Source: Bifidobacterium moraviense
GTDB taxonomy: Bacteria > Actinomycetota > Actinomycetes > Actinomycetales > Bifidobacteriaceae
Length of the DNA stretch: 64,000 bases
Direction of reading: 5' to 3'
NCBI RefSeq assembly: GCF_012932365.1
Contig: NZ_JAAIIH010000005.1
Location: 62,001-126,000, forward strand
Shown piece by piece: positions 57,007 to 64,000 of the stretch. The notes under the pieces are model-generated. The model ran no database searches. It was not told where the DNA came from and worked only from the letters and a program-made list of their open reading frames with translations. The stretch's first letter is position 1. Every line of letters starts with the position of its first letter. The position numbers and the translations under genes were made by a program.

Positions 57007-57012
57007 ATTCTA
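57007..57012 (-). promoter_or_regulatory. -10 hexamer TAGAAT 7 nt before the ECF sigma gene (GTG start)
   Basis: TAGAAT on the minus strand lies 7 nt from GTG 56999. The leaderless geometry with a GTG start is notable. Confidence 0.55.
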
Positions 57013-57048
57013 GCGACCGGAGACGGGACCCGTATCCGGCCGGATGGC

Positions 57049-57054
57049 TATGGT
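57049..57054 (+). promoter_or_regulatory. -10 hexamer TATGGT 8 nt before the exonuclease start
   Basis: TATGGT is followed after 8 nt by ATG 57063, with no ribosome-binding site. A leaderless transcript is predicted. Confidence 0.5.
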
Positions 57055-57062
57055 GGTCCGTT

Positions 57063-57812
57063 ATGAGCAATGAGCTGTTGGAAGCGATCGAGTCCGCGCC
57101 CGTGCAGGACGGCGGCACCACGCTGGCCGATTCCCTGCTGCTGGGGTTCGACACGGAGACCACGGGCATCGCCGCGGGACGCGACGCGATCGTCTCCGCG
57201 TCGCTGGTGCTGCGCGATCCGGCGACGGGCCATGCGGGCGACGTGGTGGCCACGTGGATCGTCAACCCGCACCGTCCGATGAACCCGCGCGCCAGCGCCG
57301 TCAACGGGTTCACCGACGAGTACCTCGCCGAGCACGGCATGGAGCCGGTGCTGGCCATCGAGGAGATCGGCGCCGCCATCGCCGCCGCGCAGCGCCGCCG
57401 CATCCCGCTGCTCGCGTACAACGCGCCGTTCGACGTGCGCATGCTCGCCGGCGACCTCAGCCGCTGGAAGCTGGCGCCGCTGGACGAGCGTCTGGACGGC
57501 GGCGAGCTGCTGGTGGTGGACCCGCTGGTGATCGACCGCAGGGTGTCGCGCCGCAGCGGCAGGAGGACCCTGACGGACACCACGTTCTACTACGGCGTGG
57601 AGCCGCACGGCGACTTCCACGACGCCACGGCCGACACCATCGCCTCGATCGACCTCATCGCCCCCATGGCCGCGCTCTACCCGCAGGTGGGCCGCGTGAC
57701 GCTCGACGGTCTCATGGCGTGGCAGCGCGGCGCCTACGACGAGTGGAGGGAGTCGTTCAACCGCTGGGCGTCCGATCGCGGACGCCGCCCGGTGCGCGAG
57801 CGATGGCTGTAG
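57063..57812 (+). CDS. DnaQ-like 3'-5' exonuclease
   Basis: This 249-residue protein has the DEDDh exonuclease fold: motif I in LLGFDTETTGIAAGRDA, motif II in LLAYNAPFDVRML and motif III in FHDATADTIASIDL. It is free of a polymerase domain, so it may be the proofreading subunit epsilon or a free repair exonuclease. A Trp/Arg-rich tail ends the protein. It is divergent from the ECF sigma gene, so both may share a stress-response role, but that is speculation. Confidence 0.88.
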   Translation: MSNELLEAIESAPVQDGGTTLADSLLLGFDTETTGIAAGRDAIVSASLVLRDPATGHAGDVVATWIVNPHRPMNPRASAVNGFTDEYLAEHGMEPVLAIEEIGAAIAAAQRRRIPLLAYNAPFDVRMLAGDLSRWKLAPLDERLDGGELLVVDPLVIDRRVSRRSGRRTLTDTTFYYGVEPHGDFHDATADTIASIDLIAPMAALYPQVGRVTLDGLMAWQRGAYDEWRESFNRWASDRGRRPVRERWL

Positions 57813-57880
57813 GCCGAAGGCCCCGCGCGGGAGCCGCACGGACGGTTCGCGCACCGGGCGACGGGCCGGGCGCGGCACAC

Positions 57881-57886
57881 TACAAT
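57881..57886 (+). promoter_or_regulatory. -10 hexamer TACAAT upstream of murE
   Basis: TACAAT lies 53 bp before ATG 57940 without a clear -35; GGGAAGGA lies closer to the start as ribosome-binding site. Confidence 0.5.
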
Positions 57887-57939
57887 GGGCACGGAACGCG
57901 AACGGGTGGAACGAACGAACGGGAAGGAACCGTACGGAC

Positions 57940-59520
57940 ATGGCTGTGACTCTGGCTGACGCCGCCGAACTGCTGAGGGAGCATCATCTGCTGCGCGAGA
58001 TCATCGCCGGCGACCTGTGGACGCTGGACGCGCGCAGGCTCGGCGAGCGCGCCGACCAGCCGTTCGCCGCCGTCACGTACGACACGCGCGCCATCGAGCC
58101 CGGCACGCTGCTGTTCTGCAAGGGCAGCTTCAGGGCCTCCTACCTGTCCGGCGCGGACGAGCGCGGTCTCGCCGCCTACGTGGCCGAGACGCCGTACGAC
58201 GACGTCACCGCGGCGCCGGGCCTGATCGTCAACGACGTGCGCCGCGCGATGAGCCTGCTCGCCGCCGCGTTCTACGGCAACCCGCAGGAGCGGCTCACGC
58301 TGATCGGCATCACCGGCACCAAGGGCAAGACCACCACCGCGTACTTCACGCAGGCGATCCTCAACGCGTACTCCGGCGGCAAAGCGGCGCTGTTCTCCTC
58401 GGTGTGCAACTGCCTGGACGGCCGCACGTACGAGCCGAGCGACCTGACCACGCCGGAGTCGCTCGACGCGCTGCGCATGATGCACGAGGCCGTGGGCAAC
58501 GGCATGCGCTACCTCGTCATGGAGGTCTCCTCGCAGGCGTACAAGGTGGAGCGCGTGTACGGGCTCACGTTCGACGTGGGCGCGTTCCTCAACATCTCCC
58601 CCGACCACATCAGCCCGATCGAGCATCCCACGTTCGAGGACTACTTCCACTGCAAGCGCCAGCTCGTGCACCACAGCCGCGCGCTCGTGCTCGACGCCGA
58701 CTGCGCGCACGCCGACCTGATCCGCGAGGTCGCCGCCGCGGACGGCGTGCCGGTGACCACGTTCGCGCTGCACGACGCCGCGGGGACGGGCGACGCCGAG
58801 ACCCCCGCGGACGTGACGGCGGCCCCCGCCGGACCGAACGGCGAGGCCGATCCGTTCGTCGTCTCGCACGACGGCGGCACGACGCCGTTCGCACGCATCC
58901 ATCTGGCCATGCAGGGCGAGTTCAACTACGCGAACGCCGCAGCCGCCGCGACGCTGGCGCATCTGGCCGGCGTGCCGTGGGACGACGCGGCCATGACTGC
59001 CGTGGACGCCGTGACGATCCCCGGGCGCATGGAGCGTGTCGTCTCGTCGGACGGCATCGTGGCGTACGTGGACTTCGCGCACAACTACCTGAGCGTCACC
59101 GCCCTGCTCGACGAGATGCGCCGCCTGTACGCCGACCGGAACCCGCGCATCACGCTGGTGGCGGGCTCGACCGGTGGCAAGGCGCTGGACCGCCGCGAGG
59201 GCATCGCCACGGCGGCGGACGGGCGCGTGGACCGCGCGATCTTCACCACCGACGACCCGGACCGCGAGGATCCGCGCGCCATCGCCGAGCAGATGGCGTC
59301 GTACGTGCACGATCCGCGCACCCACGTGGACGTCATCGTGCCGCGCGACGAGGCCGTGGAGGCCGCGGTGACGGGCGCACGCGAGCACGCCGACCGCTTC
59401 AACGTCATCCTGCTCATCGGCAAAGGCAACGAGACGCGCAACAAGATCGACGGCAGACCCGTGCACTACGATGGCGACCGGACCGTCGTGGAGCGCGCGT
59501 TCGCCGGCGCGCGCGGCTGA
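57940..59520 (+). CDS. murE: UDP-N-acetylmuramyl-tripeptide synthetase, MurE (Lys/Orn type)
   Basis: This 526-residue cytosolic ligase adds the third amino acid to UDP-MurNAc-L-Ala-D-Glu. The ATP loop GITGTKGKTTTAYFT has GTKGKTT at 126-132; TTPESLDALRMMHEA, MEVSSQAYKVERV and NISPDHISPIEHP follow. The specificity loop is TTDDPDREDP (DDPD at 438-441) in place of the DNPR of DAP-adding enzymes, so lysine or ornithine is the likely substrate, as in bifidobacteria. It starts a run of four genes for the cross-bridge of peptidoglycan. Confidence 0.9.
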   Translation: MAVTLADAAELLREHHLLREIIAGDLWTLDARRLGERADQPFAAVTYDTRAIEPGTLLFCKGSFRASYLSGADERGLAAYVAETPYDDVTAAPGLIVNDVRRAMSLLAAAFYGNPQERLTLIGITGTKGKTTTAYFTQAILNAYSGGKAALFSSVCNCLDGRTYEPSDLTTPESLDALRMMHEAVGNGMRYLVMEVSSQAYKVERVYGLTFDVGAFLNISPDHISPIEHPTFEDYFHCKRQLVHHSRALVLDADCAHADLIREVAAADGVPVTTFALHDAAGTGDAETPADVTAAPAGPNGEADPFVVSHDGGTTPFARIHLAMQGEFNYANAAAAATLAHLAGVPWDDAAMTAVDAVTIPGRMERVVSSDGIVAYVDFAHNYLSVTALLDEMRRLYADRNPRITLVAGSTGGKALDRREGIATAADGRVDRAIFTTDDPDREDPRAIAEQMASYVHDPRTHVDVIVPRDEAVEAAVTGAREHADRFNVILLIGKGNETRNKIDGRPVHYDGDRTVVERAFAGARG

Positions 59521-59592
59521 ACCGGGCCGTGCCGCAACGGCATCAAGCATCACGCGACAGCATCAAGCACCAACGGAGGAATCCAGACAAGC

Positions 59593-60597
59593 ATGATCAG
59601 CATCGAGGAAACCAAGCCGTCCGTCATCGCCCGGCAAGCCGCCGAGCTCGGCATGACCCTGCCCATCGAGCAGACCGAGGCGTGGATCGGCTACCAGAAC
59701 GACATCCCGGACCGCACGTTCTGGGGCAGCTTCACGATCCGCCGCGACGGCGAGCCGATCGCGTTCGTGGTCTTCATCGACTATCTGACGCACGGCTACC
59801 ACTACCTGCGCTCCGTGCACGGCCCGGCATGGGTGTCCAAGCCCACTCCCGCCGAGGAGCGCGAGGTCATCGACGCGATCGTCGCCATGGTCAGGAAGCG
59901 CGACGGCAAGGAGGCGTTCATCCGCTTCGCCGTGTGGGACTACGAGGCCGACTACGCGAAGCCGACGCTGTCGACCGTGCCGTACAACGCGACCGTCGTG
60001 ATCGACGTGACCGGCGGCGACGACGCGATCCTCGCCCGCATGAAGCGCCGCGGCCGCCGCGACGTGCGCAAGTCGCTGCGCGAGTGCCCCGCCGAATGCG
60101 CCGACGAGACCGCGCAGGCGATCGCCGACTTCTCCGAATACTACGACGTGATGGTGGAGACCGGCCGCCGCGACGGCTTCGCGCCCGCCCCCATCACCGA
60201 CTACTCCGACATGATCACCGCGCTCGGCGCCGACCACTGCCGCGTGTTCGCCGCCCGCATCGACGGCCGCGTGGTCGCATGGTCGATCGTCACCGTGGAA
60301 GGCGACCACGCCGTGCGCTACTACGCCGGCATGCGCAACGACGTCATGCGCCTGCACGTCACCGACAAGCTGCTGTACTGGGAGTGCTGCGAGCTGGGCC
60401 GCCAGGGCATCGCCGCATACGACCTCATGGGCATCGGCAACGACTTCAACCCGTCCATCAAGGGCCTCAACGAGTTCAAGACGAAGTTCACCGAGGAGAT
60501 CACCGACGTGGCGCCCGACCGCGACGTCGTCATCAAGAAGCCGCTATACGCGGCGCTGACGATGGCGAAGTCGCTGCGCGCCAAACTGCGCAAGTAG
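59593..60597 (+). CDS. FemAB-family peptidyltransferase
   Basis: This 334-residue protein has the double-GNAT FemAB fold: AWIGYQNDIPDRTFWGSFTI, MKRRGRRDVRKSLRE, GFAPAPITDYSDMI and YDLMGIGNDFNPSIKGLNEF. FemX-type enzymes add glycine, serine or alanine from charged tRNA to the side chain of Lys or Orn in lipid II. GGAGGAA precedes ATG 59593 with a long spacing. It lies 72 bp after murE and before a D-aspartate ligase homologue, an unexpected pairing since the two chemistries normally belong to different cross-bridges. Confidence 0.88.
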   Translation: MISIEETKPSVIARQAAELGMTLPIEQTEAWIGYQNDIPDRTFWGSFTIRRDGEPIAFVVFIDYLTHGYHYLRSVHGPAWVSKPTPAEEREVIDAIVAMVRKRDGKEAFIRFAVWDYEADYAKPTLSTVPYNATVVIDVTGGDDAILARMKRRGRRDVRKSLRECPAECADETAQAIADFSEYYDVMVETGRRDGFAPAPITDYSDMITALGADHCRVFAARIDGRVVAWSIVTVEGDHAVRYYAGMRNDVMRLHVTDKLLYWECCELGRQGIAAYDLMGIGNDFNPSIKGLNEFKTKFTEEITDVAPDRDVVIKKPLYAALTMAKSLRAKLRK

Positions 60598-60604
60598 CGG
60601 CCCT

Positions 60605-60642
60605 CGCCGTCCGCCCGCGTCACGAACCGCGCGCGGACGGCG
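60605..60642 (+). terminator. Hairpin between the FemAB gene and the D-aspartate ligase gene
   Basis: Perfect 10-bp arms CGCCGTCCGC (60605-60614) and GCGGACGGCG (60633-60642) bracket an 18-nt loop; no U-tract follows. TATGAT at 60645-60650 just after it could be a new -10, splitting the cluster into two transcripts. Confidence 0.45.
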
Positions 60643-60716
60643 AGTATGATGCTGATGGTTCCACAGATGCCGGTGATTGCACCATGTCACGCGGCGAACC
60701 GGTAAGGATCCGAAAC

Positions 60717-61949
60717 ATGACTGAACTGCAATGCATTCCCGTGCTGCTGGGCACCGGCGCGAACGCCTACGGACTGGCCGAGGGCCTGTACAAGGCGTAC
60801 GGCGTGACCTCCGTGTGCGTGGGACCGACGATCCTGCTGCAGACGCGCTATTCGAAGATCGTCTCGCCCCGGCTGGTCAGGGACCTGACCGACGACGCGC
60901 GCTTCGTGCCCGAGCTCATGGCGCTGGCCGACGAGCTCAACGCCAGCCGTCCCGGCGTGCCGCTGGTGCTCATCGCCTGCGCCGACACGTCCGCCGCCCT
61001 GCTCGCGCATCACCGCGACGAGCTGCGCGAACGCTACCTGCTGTGCTCGATCGACGGCGCGACGCTGGACCGCGCGGTGGACAAGGTCGGTTTCTCCGAG
61101 ATCTGCCGCGAGGCCGGCGTGCCCACGCCGATCACCGCGGTCTACGACTACGAGGACTTCAGGGCCGGACGCGCCGTTCCGGAGCCGGCGTCCTTTCCAC
61201 TGGAGCTCAAGGCGGCCGATTCCGTCGCCTACCTCGACGTGGACTTCCCCGGGCGCAAGAAGGCGTACACGATCGCCACGCGCGACGAGCTCAACCGCGT
61301 GGCGCGCGCGATCTACGAGGCCGGCTACCGCGGCGCGCTTGTCATCCAGGAGTTCATTCCCGGCACCGACGGCGAAATGCGCACGCTCAACGCCTACGTG
61401 AACGCCGACGGCAGCATCGCGATGATGAGCCTCGGCAATCCGATCATGGAGGAGTACGCGCCGGCGCGCATCGGCAACTACGCGGCCATCATCGCCGAGG
61501 GCGACGAGACCGTGTACGCCCAGACCGCCAAGCTGCTCAGGTCGCTGCACTACACCGGCTACGCGAACTTCGACATGAAGCGTGACCCGCGCGACGGCGT
61601 CTTCAAGTTCCTGGAGATCAACCCGCGTCCGGGCGGCAGCAGCGACTACACGTCGCAGGCCGGCCTGAACCTCGCCAGCTGGATCGTCAGGGATCTGCTG
61701 CTGAACGAGCACGGCGAAACCGTGTACGGGTTCGACAAGCACCTGTGGCTGGGCGTGCCGAAGTTCGTCGTGCGCAAGTTCGCGCCCGAAGGCACCGCCA
61801 AGCACGAGGCGCTGGCGCTCATCAACGCCGGCAAGGCCAGCCGTTCCGCGTTCTTCTGGAAGGACATGAACCCGCGCCGCCTGTTCGAGCTGGTGCGCTG
61901 GCAGTTCGCCGTCACGCGCGACTTCTACCGGTACGCGCCCAAGCGGTAG
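60717..61949 (+). CDS. ATP-grasp D-aspartate ligase homologue (Aslfm type)
   Basis: This 410-residue ATP-grasp protein follows, from memory, the Enterococcus faecium D-aspartate ligase along its length: IPVLLGTGANAYGLAEGL, TRYSKIV, VLIACADTSAALLAHH, DSVAYLDVDFPGRKKAY, VIQEFIPGTDGEMRTLNAYV and YANFDMKRDPRDGVFKFLEI, which carries metal-binding acidic residues. The reaction joins D-Asp to the side chain of Lys or Orn in the peptidoglycan stem. AAGGAT precedes ATG 60717; an earlier in-frame ATG at 60684 is possible. An Asp/Glu racemase is encoded just downstream, which could supply the substrate. Confidence 0.87.
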   Translation: MTELQCIPVLLGTGANAYGLAEGLYKAYGVTSVCVGPTILLQTRYSKIVSPRLVRDLTDDARFVPELMALADELNASRPGVPLVLIACADTSAALLAHHRDELRERYLLCSIDGATLDRAVDKVGFSEICREAGVPTPITAVYDYEDFRAGRAVPEPASFPLELKAADSVAYLDVDFPGRKKAYTIATRDELNRVARAIYEAGYRGALVIQEFIPGTDGEMRTLNAYVNADGSIAMMSLGNPIMEEYAPARIGNYAAIIAEGDETVYAQTAKLLRSLHYTGYANFDMKRDPRDGVFKFLEINPRPGGSSDYTSQAGLNLASWIVRDLLLNEHGETVYGFDKHLWLGVPKFVVRKFAPEGTAKHEALALINAGKASRSAFFWKDMNPRRLFELVRWQFAVTRDFYRYAPKR

Positions 61950-62024
61950 ACGCTGCGGGAACCGAAGCATCGAAGGGCGCCGGTCGGGCGCCGCGGCAAG
62001 TCGATCCGAGGGAAAGGTGACACG

Positions 62025-62756
62025 ATGAAGCGACCGTTCTTCGCCGTACTGGGCGGCATGGGCAGCCTCGCCACCGAAAGCTACGTGAGGCTCGTCAACA
62101 AGGCCACGCACGCGCGCAACGATCAGGAATACCTCGACTACGTGGTGTTCAACGACGCGTCCGTGCCGGACCGCACCGCGTTCATCACGGGCGAGTCGGC
62201 CGAGGACCCGTTCCCGGTGATCGCCGACGACATCGCCAAGGCCACGGCCATGGGCGCCAGCTTCATCGTGCTCACCTGCAACACCGCGCACTACTTCTAC
62301 GACCGGTTCCAGGCGCTCACGCCGGTGCCGATCATGCACATGCCGCGCGGCGCGGTCGCGCGCCTGTCCGAGCGCTACCCCATGCCGCGGTTCGAGCGCG
62401 TGGGCTTCCTCGGCACCGTCGGATCGCTGCGCTCCGGCGTGTACCGCCGCGCCGTGGAGGCGGCCGGGTACACGTTCGTGGAGCCGGACGCCGCGCTGCA
62501 GACGCGCATCACGTCGCTGATCTACGACGATGTGAAGGGTACCCGCGGACTCGACCCGGACCGCTACGAATCGGTGCTGCGCGACATGCTCGACCCCGCC
62601 GGCCCGTGCCGGTGCGACGCGCTGATCCTGGGCTGCACCGAGTTGAGCGTACTCGACGAGGCGTTCCCCATGCCGCAGCTGCCGGTCATCGATGCGCAGG
62701 CCGTGCTGGTGGAGGACACCGTCGCCCGCGCCAAGGCGCTGCGCGACGGCCGCTGA
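62025..62756 (+). CDS. Aspartate/glutamate racemase family protein
   Basis: This 243-residue cytosolic enzyme has the two catalytic cysteines of PLP-independent racemases: Cys85 in VLTCNTAHYFYDRF and Cys204 in LILGCTELSVLDE. The opening FFAVLGGMGSLATESYVRLV is typical of aspartate racemases. Context (75 bp after the D-aspartate ligase gene) indicates that it makes D-Asp for the peptidoglycan bridge. AAAGGTG precedes ATG 62025. Repeat array 3 lies about 100 bp beyond the stop. Confidence 0.9.
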   Translation: MKRPFFAVLGGMGSLATESYVRLVNKATHARNDQEYLDYVVFNDASVPDRTAFITGESAEDPFPVIADDIAKATAMGASFIVLTCNTAHYFYDRFQALTPVPIMHMPRGAVARLSERYPMPRFERVGFLGTVGSLRSGVYRRAVEAAGYTFVEPDAALQTRITSLIYDDVKGTRGLDPDRYESVLRDMLDPAGPCRCDALILGCTELSVLDEAFPMPQLPVIDAQAVLVEDTVARAKALRDGR

Positions 62757-62854
62757 CTGGTCACGACCGGTTGAGACCGGTTGAGACCGGCTGGAACTGG
62801 CCGCGCTCAACCGGTCGCGCGCCTGCCTTGATGCTCGCCGATCAGACCATCAGC

Positions 62855-62996
62855 GTCCGAAATCGTGCGAGACCATACGAAACCGGACGCCAGCACGCCG
62901 CCAGCGTCCAATATCGTACCGCACCGCACAATATCGGACGCCAGCCCACCCTCAGCGTCCGAAACCGTACCGCACCGCACAACAACGGACGCCACG
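62855..62996. repeat. 51-bp tandem palindromic repeat array 3
   Basis: Three units begin at 62855, 62906 and 62957, each 51 bp apart. Left halves are GTCCGAAATCGTG, GTCCAATATCGTA and GTCCGAAACCGTA; right halves end in CGGACGC. It lies between the convergent racemase and smc genes and has the same unit design as arrays 1 and 2. Confidence 0.9.
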
Positions 62997-63034
62997 CATG
63001 GTACTGCCAGCGAACGCCCCGGCAGGCAACGCGG

Positions 63035-64000
63035 CTAGCGGTCGCTGGAACGGTCCAGCCGCTGGGAGATCACGGCGGTCACGCCGTCGGCGCGCATCGT
63101 CACGCCGTACAGGGCGTCGGCGATGCTCATCGTGCGCTGCTGATGCGTGATGACGATGAGCTGGGCGTGCTCGCGCAGCGTCTCGAACGCGTCGAGCAGG
63201 CGCGTGAGGTTCACGTCGTCGAGCGCGGCCTCCACCTCGTCCATCACGTAGAACGGGCTGGGGCGCGCCGTGAAGATCGCGAACAGCAGCGCCAGCGCCG
63301 TCAGCGACCGTTCGCCGCCGGAGAGCAGGCTGAGCTGGCGCACGCGCTTGCCGGCGGGACTCGCCTCCACGATCACGCCCGAGGCGAGCGGATCGTCCGG
63401 GTTCTCCAGGCGTAGCCGTCCCCTGCCGCCGGGGAACAGCATGGCGAACATGCGCTCGAACTCCTGCGCGGTGTCGGCGAAGGCGTCGGAGAAGACGCTG
63501 ACCATCGTCGCGTCCAGATCCCTGATGAGGCCCATGAGGTCGTCGCGCGACCGCGCCACGTCGTCGCGCTGGTCCTTGAGGTACTGGTGACGCGCTTCGA
63601 GTGCGTCGAATTCCTCGGTGGCGAGCGGATTGACCTTGCCGAGTGCCTTGAGGTCGCGCTGCGCCTTGTCGAGGCGCCGCTGCTGCTCTTCGCGCACGTA
63701 CGGCACGGTGCGGGGGCGCACGGCGGCGTCCGCTGCGCCCGCTGCATCTGGCGTATCGGCTGCGGTTTCGGCGGTCGCCGCAGCATTGGCGTCGGCACCG
63801 TCCTGAGGCACCGGCCGCCCCTGCTCGTCCAGCACCGGCACCGGCACGTCGGGACCGTACCGGGCGACCAGTTCGTCCATGTCCGTGCCCAGATCGTCGG
63901 CGATGCGCTGCGCGATTCGCCCGAGCTGCCCGGCGATGCGCTCGCGGTCCACGTCCAGCGCGTGTTCCCGCGCCGTGAACTCGGCCGCCTGCGGGTCGAT
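63035..64000 (-). CDS. smc: Chromosome segregation protein SMC, C-terminal part
   Basis: These 321 codons are the end of SMC; the hinge and N-terminal ATPase half lie beyond the window edge. The end of the coiled coil (RRLDKAQRDLKALGKVNPLA, YLKDQRDDVARSRDDLMGLI) leads into the head with the signature LSLLSGGERSLTALALLFAI, Walker B FYVMDEVEAALDDVN and HQQRTM. An Ala/Asp-rich insertion (about DGADANAAATAETAADTPDA) interrupts the coil just before the head. With scpA and scpB at 38-39 kb it forms the condensin complex. Confidence 0.95.
   Translation of the reverse strand: MDPQAAEFTAREHALDVDRERIAGQLGRIAQRIADDLGTDMDELVARYGPDVPVPVLDEQGRPVPQDGADANAAATAETAADTPDAAGAADAAVRPRTVPYVREEQQRRLDKAQRDLKALGKVNPLATEEFDALEARHQYLKDQRDDVARSRDDLMGLIRDLDATMVSVFSDAFADTAQEFERMFAMLFPGGRGRLRLENPDDPLASGVIVEASPAGKRVRQLSLLSGGERSLTALALLFAIFTARPSPFYVMDEVEAALDDVNLTRLLDAFETLREHAQLIVITHQQRTMSIADALYGVTMRADGVTAVISQRLDRSSDR

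Noticed and set aside
58017..61949. 1310-residue open frame over the murE-femAB region
   Set aside because: Only the part from 60717 is a protein (the D-aspartate ligase). The rest is Arg/Pro-rich shadow sequence over well-supported genes.

Overview
The window reads as a stretch of core chromosome from a high-GC actinobacterium, most likely a Bifidobacterium or close relative. The genus is inferred from several things together: the bL37 peptide, infC-rpmI-rplT and scpA-scpB in actinobacterial form, DUF3710 and DUF3159 neighbours, a fused oligopeptide ABC ATPase, and a Lys/Orn-type (not DAP-type) MurE followed by a D-aspartate cross-bridge set. I could not run a species search. No rRNA, tRNA, prophage, IS element or CRISPR array is evident. 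Almost all of the sequence is coding, on both strands.

Layout. 1-2.1 kb: two glycosyltransferases (the first cut by the edge) and a membrane-anchored Ltp-repeat protein. 2.3-4.7 kb: a HisKA_3 kinase and LuxR-type regulator. 4.8-7.0 kb: a DUF262 protein ending in a RAMA domain, a candidate modified-DNA-sensing defence protein. 7.3-18.7 kb: aconitase, a CtpE-like P-type ATPase, a small lipoprotein, a TrmA-like methyltransferase, DUF3159, DUF3710, exonuclease III and aminopeptidase C. 18.8-24.8 kb: an oligopeptide ABC importer. 25.2-30.6 kb: XerC, a MacB/FtsX-type ABC system and a small SH3-like protein. 30.6-35.3 kb: tyrA, pheA, a membrane protein and typA. 35.7-38.0 kb: a NiaP-like transporter under its repressor NrtR, with a paired operator. 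38.1-41.4 kb: scpB, scpA, parA, xerD. 41.5-45.4 kb: glycerate kinase, GntP permease and the divergent regulator CdaR. 46.0-47.4 kb: infC-rpmI-rplT. 47.7-55.8 kb: TauE permease, membrane spermidine-synthase-like protein, thiamine pyrophosphokinase, gap, YbaK, ispH, galM and the 24-residue bL37. 55.9-57.8 kb: a SigR/SigH-like ECF sigma factor with a Cys-rich partner, and a DnaQ-like exonuclease. 57.9-62.8 kb: murE, a FemAB transferase, a D-aspartate ligase homologue and an Asp/Glu racemase. 63.0 kb to the end: the C-terminal part of smc.

Three signals stand out beyond ordinary annotation. (1) Three intergenic arrays at 45.4, 52.5 and 62.9 kb are built from the same palindromic unit repeated every 51 bp; I do not recognise this family. 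(2) At least twelve genes have a TANNNT -10 hexamer 6-8 nt before the start codon and no usable ribosome-binding site, which points to leaderless mRNAs and fixes several starts. (3) The DUF262-RAMA protein looks like an undescribed arrangement of a type IV-like restriction factor with a degenerate nuclease motif.
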